Shown in pieces: positions 9,660-18,558 of a DNA stretch of 55,469 bases. Location of the stretch: positions 1-55,469 of the forward strand of contig JABZFM010000025.1 in assembly GCA_014237465.1 (NCBI GenBank), read 5' to 3'. Under the pieces are notes generated by a model. That model was not told where the DNA came from. It saw only the letters and a program-made list of their open reading frames with translations, and searched no databases. This stretch comes from Desulfobacteraceae bacterium (lineage in GTDB: Bacteria > Desulfobacterota > Desulfobacteria > Desulfobacterales > Desulfosalsimonadaceae). Position numbers and translations under genes: made by a program. Numbering within the stretch: position 1 is the stretch's first letter; each line of letters begins with the position of its first letter.

Positions 9660-11228
9660 CTACTCCAGCAACCGGTATATCTGCTCAAACCTGCCTTCAG
9701 CCTGCAAAGATAAAAAGAGATCCACAATCCGGGGGTCAAATTGTATTCCCCTTCCTGAGCTGATTATTCCAAGGACTTCGCCTTCGGGCATTTCTTTTCT
9801 GTAAGCCCTGTCTGACACCATGGCATCATAAACATCCGCCACTGAAAGAATCCTGGCCAGCAGCGGGATTTTATCCCCCTGCAGACCATCCGGATATCCT
9901 GACCCGTCAAACCATTCGTGGTGATGCCGGACAATTTTTTTCTCCCGGTCCCAGAGGCCCAGCTGGCCGATGATGCTTTCCCCGATCAGCGGGTGTTCCT
10001 TGATTTTTTCATATTCGGCATCCGTCAGCCGCCCGGGCTTTAAAAGGATATCATCCCGGATACCGATTTTACCGATATCGTGGAGACGACCGGCAAAATC
10101 AAGCACATCAATCTCTTCTTTCGAACATCCGTAAGCCATGGCAATAATAATTGCTGTATCTTTTACCCGGCTCGAATGCTCTTTGGTATAGGCGTCTCTG
10201 GCTTCAACCGTTTTGACAAACGCAGAAAGGGTTGAGAATAAATTTTCATAAATGTTTTCATACAGAGCAAGATTTTCAACCAGGTAGGCCGCCTGTTGAA
10301 TCATAAACGATAGATAATACAGGTCTTTTTCTGTAAATGCTTTTTTTTCGGTTGTTGTCAGTGCAATTAAAACCCCGAACACTTTATCTCGGATTTTAAG
10401 GGGAATTCCCATCAATGAACGAATCTGGTCCGGCAGGTTTTGATTTGTATTCTCGACAATCATCAGAGGCGTTGCATCAATTGCGATTTCCTTGATCAAA
10501 TCACTTAAAGCGGAATTAAAAATCTCATGTTTAATTTCCTCTCCACACTCCGGGTTCTCTGAATTGTCAATATTGCAGCGGTCAAAGCTTGTCAGTTCAA
10601 ACGGGGAATCAAACGAATTGCTGACTGCATAAAAAACCGCCCGGCTGGCAGGGGTAATCAATGTCGCCATTTCAGCAATATGATACAACACTTCCGAGCC
10701 GGTATTTAACGACATCAACTCGGTCATAATCCTGTTTAAAACCCGAAGTTCCTCGACCTTGAAAACCAGTTCACGGTTTAATTCTTCGAGCCGTTTTTTA
10801 CTCTCCAGTTCTTTATTGAGTAAAATATTTTTAATGAACAACTCCCGCTCCCGCAAAACACGCTGGAGACAAATGGTCATCTGCTCCAGGTTTACGGGCT
10901 TTACCAAAAAATCGACCACACCGTTTTTCAATGTTTGCAGGGTGTTATCCAGCGAAGGGTAACCGGTCATTATGACAACAGGAATCGAGTTATCATAATT
11001 CCGCAAGTATTCGGCAAGCTCAAGGCCGTCCATCTCGGGCATGTTAATGTCAGTAAAACAACAGTCAATGACATGGTTTGCATCTTCAAAAGTCTTTACT
11101 GCTTCCCGTCCGTTTCTTGCAGTGAGAACTTGATACCCCAGGTTTTGAAAATGCTCACTGGCAATCTCGAGAATCGTTTCCTCATCATCGACAAATAAAA
11201 TTGTCTTTTGGGTTTCCATTTCAATCAT
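9660..11228 (-). CDS. Response regulator with GAF and HD-GYP (c-di-GMP phosphodiesterase) domains
   Basis: A 522-residue cytoplasmic signalling protein. An N-terminal receiver domain (about 6-125) keeps the acidic pair (VDDEE), the phospho-acceptor Asp in CFTDINMPEMDGLE, the Thr in VVIMTGYPS and the Lys in DFLVKPV. A coiled-coil linker follows (about 125-170), then a GAF-like domain (about 175-325) and a complete HD-GYP domain (about 345-515). The latter has RLHDIGKIGI, EHPLIGE, HHHEWFDGSGYPDGL and ADVYDAM. HD-GYP domains hydrolyse cyclic di-GMP, and intact metal ligands suggest activity. No histidine kinase is adjacent. Proximity to pilMNOPQ hints at a role in surface motility, which is inference only. 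The start could also be the ATG at 11219. Confidence 0.9.
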   Translation of the reverse strand: MIEMETQKTILFVDDEETILEIASEHFQNLGYQVLTARNGREAVKTFEDANHVIDCCFTDINMPEMDGLELAEYLRNYDNSIPVVIMTGYPSLDNTLQTLKNGVVDFLVKPVNLEQMTICLQRVLRERELFIKNILLNKELESKKRLEELNRELVFKVEELRVLNRIMTELMSLNTGSEVLYHIAEMATLITPASRAVFYAVSNSFDSPFELTSFDRCNIDNSENPECGEEIKHEIFNSALSDLIKEIAIDATPLMIVENTNQNLPDQIRSLMGIPLKIRDKVFGVLIALTTTEKKAFTEKDLYYLSFMIQQAAYLVENLALYENIYENLFSTLSAFVKTVEARDAYTKEHSSRVKDTAIIIAMAYGCSKEEIDVLDFAGRLHDIGKIGIRDDILLKPGRLTDAEYEKIKEHPLIGESIIGQLGLWDREKKIVRHHHEWFDGSGYPDGLQGDKIPLLARILSVADVYDAMVSDRAYRKEMPEGEVLGIISSGRGIQFDPRIVDLFLSLQAEGRFEQIYRLLE

Positions 11229-11457
11229 TGTGTACCCGTCATTAGAAAATCCAAACCTGAAAAGAATCTTTTAAACAACACAAGTTTCAGGATTTCAATT
11301 GTATTAGAATCCAATATCCATGGCTTTTTGTCAAGTTTTAAGCCATCAGCATCCTGTATTATCTTGAAAACAATCTCAAAAATGTTTATGTTGTTACGAT
11401 ATTTTTATATCGATTCAAAACCATTGAACCATTCAAATATATAAGGAGATTAGCCCT

Positions 11458-12720
11458 ATGCCGATGTCTGATGACTTCAAAAAAAGACTACTGCCTGCTC
11501 TGGCAGACATCGTTGCACACTTTGGGACCCCTTTCCACATATATGACGAAGTCGGGATTCTTGATACCGGACTTAGCTTGAAAAATGCGTTCTCAAATAT
11601 TGCCGGATTTATGGAATACTATGCGGTTAAAGCGCTTCCCAATCCAAGCATCATGGCCATTATGCAAAAAATGGGATTCGGGTTTGACTGCAGTTCCATA
11701 CCGGAACTCGTGTTAAGCCGTCAATTGGGCGCCACAGGCGAAAAAATCATTTTCACCTCAAATAATACCACAAATGATGATTTCAAGGTAGCACTTTCTG
11801 ATGGCGGATGCATATTGAATCTTGACGATATTACCCTGATTCCGAAGCTTCCGGCAACTCCCGAACTTATCTGCTTTCGTTACAATCCCGGCCCCCGCCG
11901 AACCGGTAATGATATCATCGGAAATCCGGTTGAGGCCAAATACGGGGTCAGCCATGATCAGATTTTAGACGCCTACCGGCAAATGACTGTGTTGGGGAGT
12001 GCCCGCTTCGGCCTGCATACCATGCTTGCTTCCAACGAACTCAATTATTCCTATATTGTTAAAACCACCCGAATGCTTCTTCAATTGATCGAATGGCTAT
12101 CCGGGGAACTCAATATTCGGTTCGAATTCATTAATATCGGCGGCGGCCTCGGGATTCCGTACCGCCCGGAAGACACCCCGTTAGATCTGGCCGAAATGAG
12201 CAGGGAAATAATTGCACTGTTTGATGCTTACCGGTCAAAACACGGATATGTGCCAAAACTATTTATGGAAAGCGGCCGGTATATGACGGGGCCCCACGGT
12301 GTATTGGTCACAAAGGCGATTAACCAAAAAGATATTTACCGAAAGTATATTGGCGTGGATGCATGCATGTCCGCGCTGATGCGGCCGGGAATTTACGGTG
12401 CCTATCATCATATAGACATTTTAGACAAAGATCCGGCACGTCTTCCCACCGAAAAAGTTGATATTGTGGGATCGCTTTGTGAAAACATTGACAAATTTGC
12501 TGTTGAACGTGAACTCCCGGAAATTGAAACAGATGATATTCTCATCATTCATGACACCGGCGCCCATGGTCATGCCATGGGGTTTAACTATAATGCAAAA
12601 CTGCGTCCCAAGGAATTGCTGCTTCGACAAGATGGGTCAGTGGAGCTGATCCGGAGAGAAGAAACCATGGCGGATTATTTTGCCACACTAACCTTTGAAA
12701 AGAATATTTTGAGCAGATAA
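11458..12720 (+). CDS. lysA: Diaminopimelate decarboxylase (PLP fold-III)
   Basis: Predicted to decarboxylate meso-diaminopimelate to L-lysine. The 420-residue protein has the fold-III barrel with the PLP lysine in YYAVKALPNPSIM (Lys58), a glycine loop in INIGGGLGIPYRP, MESGRYMTGPHGV, a SLCENIDKFA segment that replaces the usual CESGD-type motif, and DTGAHGHAMGFNYN near the C-terminus. The family also includes carboxynorspermidine and ornithine decarboxylases, so specificity is inferred from overall resemblance. An AAGGAG site lies nine bases before the ATG. It is divergent from the HD-GYP gene, with a CGATAT/ATATCG inverted repeat at 11397-11412 between them, and converges on the PEPCK-like gene across a shared terminator. 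dapL at 53214 supplies another step of the same pathway. Confidence 0.78.
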   Translation: MPMSDDFKKRLLPALADIVAHFGTPFHIYDEVGILDTGLSLKNAFSNIAGFMEYYAVKALPNPSIMAIMQKMGFGFDCSSIPELVLSRQLGATGEKIIFTSNNTTNDDFKVALSDGGCILNLDDITLIPKLPATPELICFRYNPGPRRTGNDIIGNPVEAKYGVSHDQILDAYRQMTVLGSARFGLHTMLASNELNYSYIVKTTRMLLQLIEWLSGELNIRFEFINIGGGLGIPYRPEDTPLDLAEMSREIIALFDAYRSKHGYVPKLFMESGRYMTGPHGVLVTKAINQKDIYRKYIGVDACMSALMRPGIYGAYHHIDILDKDPARLPTEKVDIVGSLCENIDKFAVERELPEIETDDILIIHDTGAHGHAMGFNYNAKLRPKELLLRQDGSVELIRREETMADYFATLTFEKNILSR

Positions 12721-12742
12721 ACACCATTGGTTGGATAAACAA

Positions 12743-12782
12743 AAAACAGCGAGTTCAGTATGACAACTGAACTCGCCGTTTT
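12743..12782. terminator. Bidirectional terminator between lysA and the PEPCK-like gene
   Basis: GCGAGTTCAGT at 12749-12759 pairs with ACTGAACTCGC at 12766-12776 around a six-base loop. A run of A precedes it and a run of T follows. It lies between the convergent ends of lysA and the PEPCK-like gene, so it can serve both. Confidence 0.8.
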
Positions 12783-12835
12783 GATCTTCTATATTACTGA
12801 AATTGACCTGGCAGGCCTTTGATAAACGCTCTCTA

Positions 12836-14476
12836 CTAGCTGATGGATAACCCAAAATCCTCCAGATCCAGTTTGTCATCAATGGAAATGATTTGTGACA
12901 GCATGGTGCGCATTTCTTCGGGGATAACATCCTCATACTGTTCAAAATGCTTCATAAACTCCGCAACCAGACGAATGGCCCGCAGTTCATATTCACCGGC
13001 ATCTTCAGCGGCCTCTCTCGGATTTAAAATATTTGCGGGCACCACATCACCCGGCGCTTTTTTAGGAATTTCAAACTGAAACACCGGGTCGGCTTCAAAT
13101 TCCATTTTTGAAAGTTCCCCGGAAATGGCCACTTTAACCAATGCCCGGGTGTGCTCAATTTTGATCCGTTCACCCTTAAAGCTTGGCTCCCCGCTCCACC
13201 CGGTATTCACCAGCCAGCAATTGATATTGTATTTAATAATATTTTCCATCAATCGCTTGGCATATGCGTATGCCGGCAATGCAATCATTGTGTCCCCAAA
13301 AGCAACACTAAACAAGACCTGGGCCTCAAACTCGCCGGATTCCACCTGATTGAATTTTGATGTATATGCTGACAAAAATGCATAAACCGCCTGTTCAGGG
13401 GTCAGCCGGGCAATGGGGGGAAGTACGCCATATGCGTCGCAGGTCAGCAAAAAAAGATTTTGGGGGTGATTAAACAACCCTTCACGATAAGCATGGGGAA
13501 TATGGGATATGGGATAGATGCACCGGGTATTCTCTGTCAGACTGTCATCTTTTAAATCAACCCGCCGGGTATCCATGTCAATGGCAACATTTTCCAGAAT
13601 GGAGCCGAACTTTCGCGTACATTCATAGATAAAAGGCTGTTTTTCTTTTTCAATATTCATAATCTTGGCGTAGCCGCCCCATTCAAGATTAAACAGACCT
13701 TTCTCGCTCCAGGCATGTGCATGGTCCCCGATCAAACTTCGCTCAGGATCAACCGCCAGCGTTGATTTACCCGTATCCTCCCGACCTAAAAATATTGCCA
13801 CATCGCCATCTTTGCCCACATTGGCCGAACAGCGCATACAGAAAACAGATTCCGGCATCAGATAACTAGCAAGGGTAAACACCACCTGCCGGAGTTCACC
13901 GGCATAACTGGAACCACCCAACAGAACAAGCTTCTGACTCAGGTTGATAATAACAAATGAAGTTGAATGGGTCCCATCGAGTTCCGGAATCGCATTAAAA
14001 CCGGGAATATGAATAATCGTAAATTCCGGCGCAAATGTTTCAAGTTTTTTCAAATCATCCACCTGAAAAAACATATTACGGACAAACAGACTGTGCCATG
14101 CTGTTTCCGTTACGATCCGGATGGGCATCTGATATTCTTCCTCACTCCCGACCAGGCAGTCCTGAACATACGCTTCCTTATTATGCATATAGGCCATCAT
14201 GCGATGAAACAATGTATTAAAATGATTTTCCGATAATTCATTTTTGTCCTCGCTCCAGAAAATCTTTTTTTCACTGTCCAGGTCTTTGACAAAAAATTTA
14301 TCTTTGGGCGGCACTTCTGCATAATGACCGGTCCGAACAACGACCGGTCCCAAATGCGCAATCTGACCTTCACGGTTGTTCACGATCTCTTCATACAAAA
14401 CAGAAGTGGGCAGATTTCGATAGATACGTCTCAAATGCTTACGCCCGAAATATTCAAGGTCCAGACTTTCAACCAT
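12836..14476 (-). CDS. pckA: PEP carboxykinase (ATP)-family protein with altered active site
   Basis: Full-length homologue (546 residues) of ATP-dependent phosphoenolpyruvate carboxykinase, alignable throughout with E. coli PckA: ITEVAWQ-like VTETAWHSLFVRNMF, CSANVGKDGDVAIF, TENTRCIYPI, DAYGVLPPIARL and NTGWSG. Several catalytic positions differ. PEP-binding Arg65 is Val55 (VPPKDKF instead of RSPKDK). Lys212/Lys213 are Arg196/Gln197. Metal ligand His232 is Arg215 (MRCSANVG). Metal ligand Asp269 is His252 (IGDHAHAW). The Walker A lysine and following Ser are kept (Lys237, Ser238 in EDTGKS), as are Asp251 and Arg318. It may therefore bind a nucleotide without doing the PEPCK reaction, or use other ligands. 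The ATG at 14476 is chosen because AAGGAG lies five bases upstream. The family is certain; the activity is doubtful. Confidence 0.85.
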   Translation of the reverse strand: MVESLDLEYFGRKHLRRIYRNLPTSVLYEEIVNNREGQIAHLGPVVVRTGHYAEVPPKDKFFVKDLDSEKKIFWSEDKNELSENHFNTLFHRMMAYMHNKEAYVQDCLVGSEEEYQMPIRIVTETAWHSLFVRNMFFQVDDLKKLETFAPEFTIIHIPGFNAIPELDGTHSTSFVIINLSQKLVLLGGSSYAGELRQVVFTLASYLMPESVFCMRCSANVGKDGDVAIFLGREDTGKSTLAVDPERSLIGDHAHAWSEKGLFNLEWGGYAKIMNIEKEKQPFIYECTRKFGSILENVAIDMDTRRVDLKDDSLTENTRCIYPISHIPHAYREGLFNHPQNLFLLTCDAYGVLPPIARLTPEQAVYAFLSAYTSKFNQVESGEFEAQVLFSVAFGDTMIALPAYAYAKRLMENIIKYNINCWLVNTGWSGEPSFKGERIKIEHTRALVKVAISGELSKMEFEADPVFQFEIPKKAPGDVVPANILNPREAAEDAGEYELRAIRLVAEFMKHFEQYEDVIPEEMRTMLSQIISIDDKLDLEDFGLSIS

Positions 14477-14575
14477 GATCACTCCTTTATTTTCAATAGG
14501 TTAAGAACAAATTGATCGCGCATCCGATTGTCTTAATCAGAGTCGCCACTAAAATATTTTCAAGCTTAAAACATT

Positions 14576-16765
14576 TTAAATGCTTCCTGTTGATGACAGT
14601 GCATAAATCACCAGCTTCTGCATCATTTTTTCCTTAGCGGAGCCCGGATTATCAAGATGCAGTCTTTCAAGATACGGTTTGGCGGTTTCCGGGACGGACA
14701 TGATCGTCATTGCCTTACCCAGGCTTGAGACCTTGCTCAACCCTTCCGTCATCTGCGCTTTCAGCCATTTCAGGGACTTTCCAATAACCAGCTCTTCATC
14801 TGTAAAATCCGAACCAAACGGGAATGGCTCAAAAAAGCCTTTTTCCTTAAATGGCGTAATTTCGTCTTCAAGCCGCTGGGGATAATTATTTCTGAACTGG
14901 TCAGCAATGGTATAATCCGATGGAATTTTTCTATATTTTTTTGCTGTTTCCAGCAATTCATCCTGAAACCGGGAATCTGTTATGTTAAGCAACTGCGCAA
15001 TAATTTCCTTGTCCATTTTTCCCCGTAAATCCGCAATACCGTATTCCGTAATCACAAAATCCCGTAAATGCCGGGGAATCGTTGTGTGACCATAATTAAA
15101 AACAATATTCGAGGCTGCGGACTTTCCAGCCCCCCTTACCCCCTTGCACATGAGTATGGATCGTCCATCCGGGAGCGCATGGGCCTGGGACACAAAATTG
15201 TACTGCCCGCCAACACCACTGACGACCTGCCCGCTTTCCAATCCATCGGATACGACTGCACCGGAAAGGGTCACCATCAAGCACGCATTGACAAACCGGC
15301 CTTCGCGTCGCTGGAGGACCTTGAGTTCTTCACTGTAGTACGGATTATTGCCATAAAGCTGATTCACGTTCAGGACGCTGGTCATAAATATCTTTTTGCG
15401 TTCTTCGTCGCTCATATCATTGAGCATTTTATAGAACCCTTCAGGCCCCAGGAAGAATCCACCGTGAATTAAAATATCATTCTTCAGCAGTGTCCCCAGG
15501 CATTGGGCAACAACCTGGTCCATATTCTTCGGATCTGATAAATCCGCAGGGATCTCTTTTTCACCGTTCTTAATGACACTGTTTTCAAAGGACAGCCCTT
15601 CTTTAAATATGCCATATTCAGTTAAAAAAGCAAAATCTTCAGCAGTTAAAACCGGCTTGACAGCCCCTTCTTCAATAAGAAACTCCAACGTTTTCGGCGT
15701 TACTTCATCCGTAATCTTTTTTTCATTTAACAGGCGTTGAAGGGGAACATTGTTATACGTCTTCCGCTTGACAACCCCGCTTTCCAGCAAGTACAGGTAG
15801 CCATCCACCAGCATCTCAGTGGAACCTGTGATGCCTTCATCAAAAATATCCACCCCGCCGATCCGCTCAATCACATTGCCAGATTTACCCAATATGCCCG
15901 TATCATTCAAAAACTTCTTGTATTCGGCGTTTTGTGTATGGCGCATCCGAAGCCCATAACATAACGCATCCCCCAGTGATCCAATACCGATCTGCAGCGT
16001 GCCGCCATCTTTAATCAATGTACTTGCGTGAAGTCCGATCATATAATCCGGTGTGGTGATCGACATTTTCGGCGCTCCAAAAAGGCGGGTGGTATATTCC
16101 GGCGCATCAACAATGGCATCAAACTCATCTCCTTTCACCACTGCATCCCCGTACATGAATGGAAGGTTCTGGTTGACCTGGGCAATGATCGCAATTTTCC
16201 GTCCCTGTTTTTCCAGTTCCCGCATAGCCGGGGTAATATCCAAAGACACTTCCGGATTACAGCTCATGCTGTAAAGGGTTTCCCCGTTAATTTCTTTTTT
16301 ACACACCATCTGGGCAACCACATTAATCCCGTTATCTATAGAGTCCCGCCAGGCATGCGTATAATTGGAACTGATATAATTCATCTGGGTATGGTCAACA
16401 TTGATATAAGACCCTGCTTTTGCATAAAACTCTCTGAGCTCAAAATTTTCCGGGAGTGTTCCTTTTCGAAGATCCAGCATATAATCCAGCTCAACATATC
16501 CATCAAACAGTCTTTCCACAAACGGCCCCAAAAACTTTTGCTCAAGATCACTTGCCCCTGAAGGCTTTTCAAGCGACAGCGCGGTACAGAAAATAAGTTG
16601 CATTGACGGGTCTTTTTTGGCCCTTCTGTATAATGCGTTTGCAAACTGATTCGGCTTTCCGAGACCCAGGGGCATTCCAAAAATAATTTTTTTCCCCACC
16701 TTGCTGATTACGTCATCCACACATTTTTCCACATCCTGATAATATACCGGCCTTTTTCCTTCCAT
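14576..16765 (-). CDS. Acetyl-CoA hydrolase/CoA-transferase family protein, long form
   Basis: Member of the acetyl-CoA hydrolase/transferase family (acetate, succinate, butyrate or 4-hydroxybutyrate CoA-transferases). At 729 residues it is clearly longer than the usual 430-510; the extra length lies mainly in the N-terminal half and between the two lobes. The N-terminal lobe holds GIGSLGDALCYGLR and STEMLVDGYLYLLESGVV, the region where family members carry the catalytic Glu. The C-terminal lobe has GVGGQYNFVSQAHALPDGRS, TTIPRHLRDFVITEYGIADL and RGKMDKEIIAQLLNI. It probably moves CoA between short acids in anaerobic acid metabolism; the substrate is not readable. The start has a GGAGG site eight bases upstream. 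Its neighbours are the PEPCK-like gene and a GlcF-like gene, with 350 bp of leader. Confidence 0.82.
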   Translation of the reverse strand: MEGKRPVYYQDVEKCVDDVISKVGKKIIFGMPLGLGKPNQFANALYRRAKKDPSMQLIFCTALSLEKPSGASDLEQKFLGPFVERLFDGYVELDYMLDLRKGTLPENFELREFYAKAGSYINVDHTQMNYISSNYTHAWRDSIDNGINVVAQMVCKKEINGETLYSMSCNPEVSLDITPAMRELEKQGRKIAIIAQVNQNLPFMYGDAVVKGDEFDAIVDAPEYTTRLFGAPKMSITTPDYMIGLHASTLIKDGGTLQIGIGSLGDALCYGLRMRHTQNAEYKKFLNDTGILGKSGNVIERIGGVDIFDEGITGSTEMLVDGYLYLLESGVVKRKTYNNVPLQRLLNEKKITDEVTPKTLEFLIEEGAVKPVLTAEDFAFLTEYGIFKEGLSFENSVIKNGEKEIPADLSDPKNMDQVVAQCLGTLLKNDILIHGGFFLGPEGFYKMLNDMSDEERKKIFMTSVLNVNQLYGNNPYYSEELKVLQRREGRFVNACLMVTLSGAVVSDGLESGQVVSGVGGQYNFVSQAHALPDGRSILMCKGVRGAGKSAASNIVFNYGHTTIPRHLRDFVITEYGIADLRGKMDKEIIAQLLNITDSRFQDELLETAKKYRKIPSDYTIADQFRNNYPQRLEDEITPFKEKGFFEPFPFGSDFTDEELVIGKSLKWLKAQMTEGLSKVSSLGKAMTIMSVPETAKPYLERLHLDNPGSAKEKMMQKLVIYALSSTGSI

Positions 16766-17117
16766 TTAAATAACCTCCGGAAACTAAAACTCACAAAAGA
16801 TTAATATCAGCTTGTCTGCCAACAGTGTTGATGTGCAACACGACTCGCCATGTCCCGCCATTTTTTCCCGGCAAAGGATACCGCCAAATGCGCCGGAAAC
16901 GGTTTGCACCCATTATTTTTTTGGAGATAGAACCTTGATCAGGTCCTATGAATAATTTCATTTCGCATCGTCAGGAGTGGTCGCCGACAGTGAACGATGC
17001 TTCAAATTATTAGGATTCCTCAATAAAGAGATCATTAATTTAAAAAAATGTCAATATTATTTCTTGGCAAAACCAACGGAAATTTATTCAACATTTTAAA
17101 ATTAAAGCTTAAATTTA
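16766..17117. other. Intergenic region with a nested inverted repeat
   Basis: No gene is seen. The main structure is a nested stem: AATAATTT (16951-16958) pairs with AAATTATT (17004-17011), and inside it GCATCGT (16965-16971) pairs with ACGATGC (16994-17000). No U-run follows on either strand, so it is not a textbook terminator. It sits about 190 bases upstream of the acyl-CoA hydrolase/transferase gene and could be a leader structure or a processing site after the GlcF-like gene. Confidence 0.55.
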
Positions 17118-18461
17118 TTATCTGCAAAGAATATCCGGATGCGAAATATTCTCAGAATAAAGTTCAACCACATGGGCAACACGAATTTGTTTTTTTCCCC
17201 TGGCAAGCATATCTGATAGCTGAATCATGCAGGCCGGGCAACCGGTTGCCACGACAGAGGCGCCTGTGATTTCGATGCTGGCAACTTTCTTTTTACCAAT
17301 ATCTGCGGAAAGATTATAATGCGCCAGATTGAAACTGCCACCCATACCGCAGCAGGAAGCGGCATCCGGCATTTCCGCGAATGCATACGCATCATTGGCT
17401 TGAATCAAAAGTCTCGGCTGGGAATACACATCCAGCGTTTTTCTTAAATGACAGGGGTCGTGATAGGTTGCAACCGGTTTCGACACTTGTCGTTCCGGTT
17501 TTTCCGGTAGCCGAACCCCTATGACATCAACTAAAAACTGGCTGATATCATATGTTTTTTCAGCAAGCTGATCAACCACCGCCTTCTGATCTTCCGATGA
17601 TGATTTAAACATAGACGGCCAGATTTTTTTAATTGTGGCCGTACATGTGGCACAGCCGGTCACCAGATAATCAAAATCGGACGGGGCAAACAATTCCAGG
17701 TTATATGCAACCAGTCGATTAAACGTTAAATGATCCCCTGAAGACAAAGCAGGAATGCCGCAGCACCCCTGGGAGCGAGGAATAATTACCTGCACACCGT
17801 GAAAATTCAATATACGTACTATGTCTAAGGCAACCCGGGGAAACACCTTGTCCAGGAGACAGCCGACAAAAAAAGCAACGCGAGGACCGGTTTCGATTTT
17901 TTTTTTTACCGGTACACCGCTCATTTTATGAAATGGGACCGGGGCCAGCGGTAGCATCCAGCGGTCTGAAAACAATGGTGAGATCATCCCGGCACAGGAC
18001 GCATCGACCTGAAAATCCGTCTTCTTAAAAAACAGATATTGCCATTTTGAACCCCATGAGATGATCCGGTCAAAGCGATCCGGGTTAGACAGCAGATGAC
18101 GAAAAATAATTTTTTTTAACAGCGGCATCCTTCTATAACCGGATATGATCACGCGGGCATTTAAAAATATTTCCACGACATTGACCCCTCGGGGACAGTT
18201 TGCCGCACAGGACCCGCATAACAGACATTGATCCAGCCTTTGCCAAACCCCTTTGGGATCTTCAAAAAACGCCCGCATCAATCCATCTAAAAGCATGAGC
18301 TTGCCCCTGGCGACATCACTTTCATTTTTCGTGATATTATATAAAGGACAAACCGACTGGCACATACCGCACCTGGAACATCGCGCCACCTGCTGATCCA
18401 GTGTTCTCATCATTCGGATCAGTTCCGCCATTTTTAATTGTTTTCTTCTTAAATTCAGCAT
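17118..18461 (-). CDS. GlcF/LldE-type (Fe-S)-binding oxidoreductase subunit
   Basis: Iron-sulfur subunit resembling the glycolate oxidase GlcF or lactate-utilisation type. The 447-residue protein has two 4Fe-4S ferredoxin motifs near the N-terminus (CSRCGMCQSVCP and CLLCGSCAANCP), then two CCG (cysteine-rich) domains. The CCG motifs are CCGIPALSSGD, CATCTATIKK, YHDPCHLRKTL, CCGMGGSFNL and CPACMIQLSDM. Such subunits pass electrons between an FAD dehydrogenase and the quinone pool or a heterodisulfide-type partner. No GlcD-like FAD subunit is adjacent, so the donor is unknown. The start may instead be the in-frame ATG at 18428 (MAELIRMM); neither has a strong ribosome site. An acyl-CoA synthetase gene lies upstream on the same strand. 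Confidence 0.87.
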   Translation of the reverse strand: MLNLRRKQLKMAELIRMMRTLDQQVARCSRCGMCQSVCPLYNITKNESDVARGKLMLLDGLMRAFFEDPKGVWQRLDQCLLCGSCAANCPRGVNVVEIFLNARVIISGYRRMPLLKKIIFRHLLSNPDRFDRIISWGSKWQYLFFKKTDFQVDASCAGMISPLFSDRWMLPLAPVPFHKMSGVPVKKKIETGPRVAFFVGCLLDKVFPRVALDIVRILNFHGVQVIIPRSQGCCGIPALSSGDHLTFNRLVAYNLELFAPSDFDYLVTGCATCTATIKKIWPSMFKSSSEDQKAVVDQLAEKTYDISQFLVDVIGVRLPEKPERQVSKPVATYHDPCHLRKTLDVYSQPRLLIQANDAYAFAEMPDAASCCGMGGSFNLAHYNLSADIGKKKVASIEITGASVVATGCPACMIQLSDMLARGKKQIRVAHVVELYSENISHPDILCR

Positions 18462-18558
18462 AGAAACAACAATTTTAATCCCAGCGAGGCATATGACATC
18501 AACATCGCAAAAGCACTTTTAAAAAAACCGAATAAAACTATAACATCAATTAATTATA

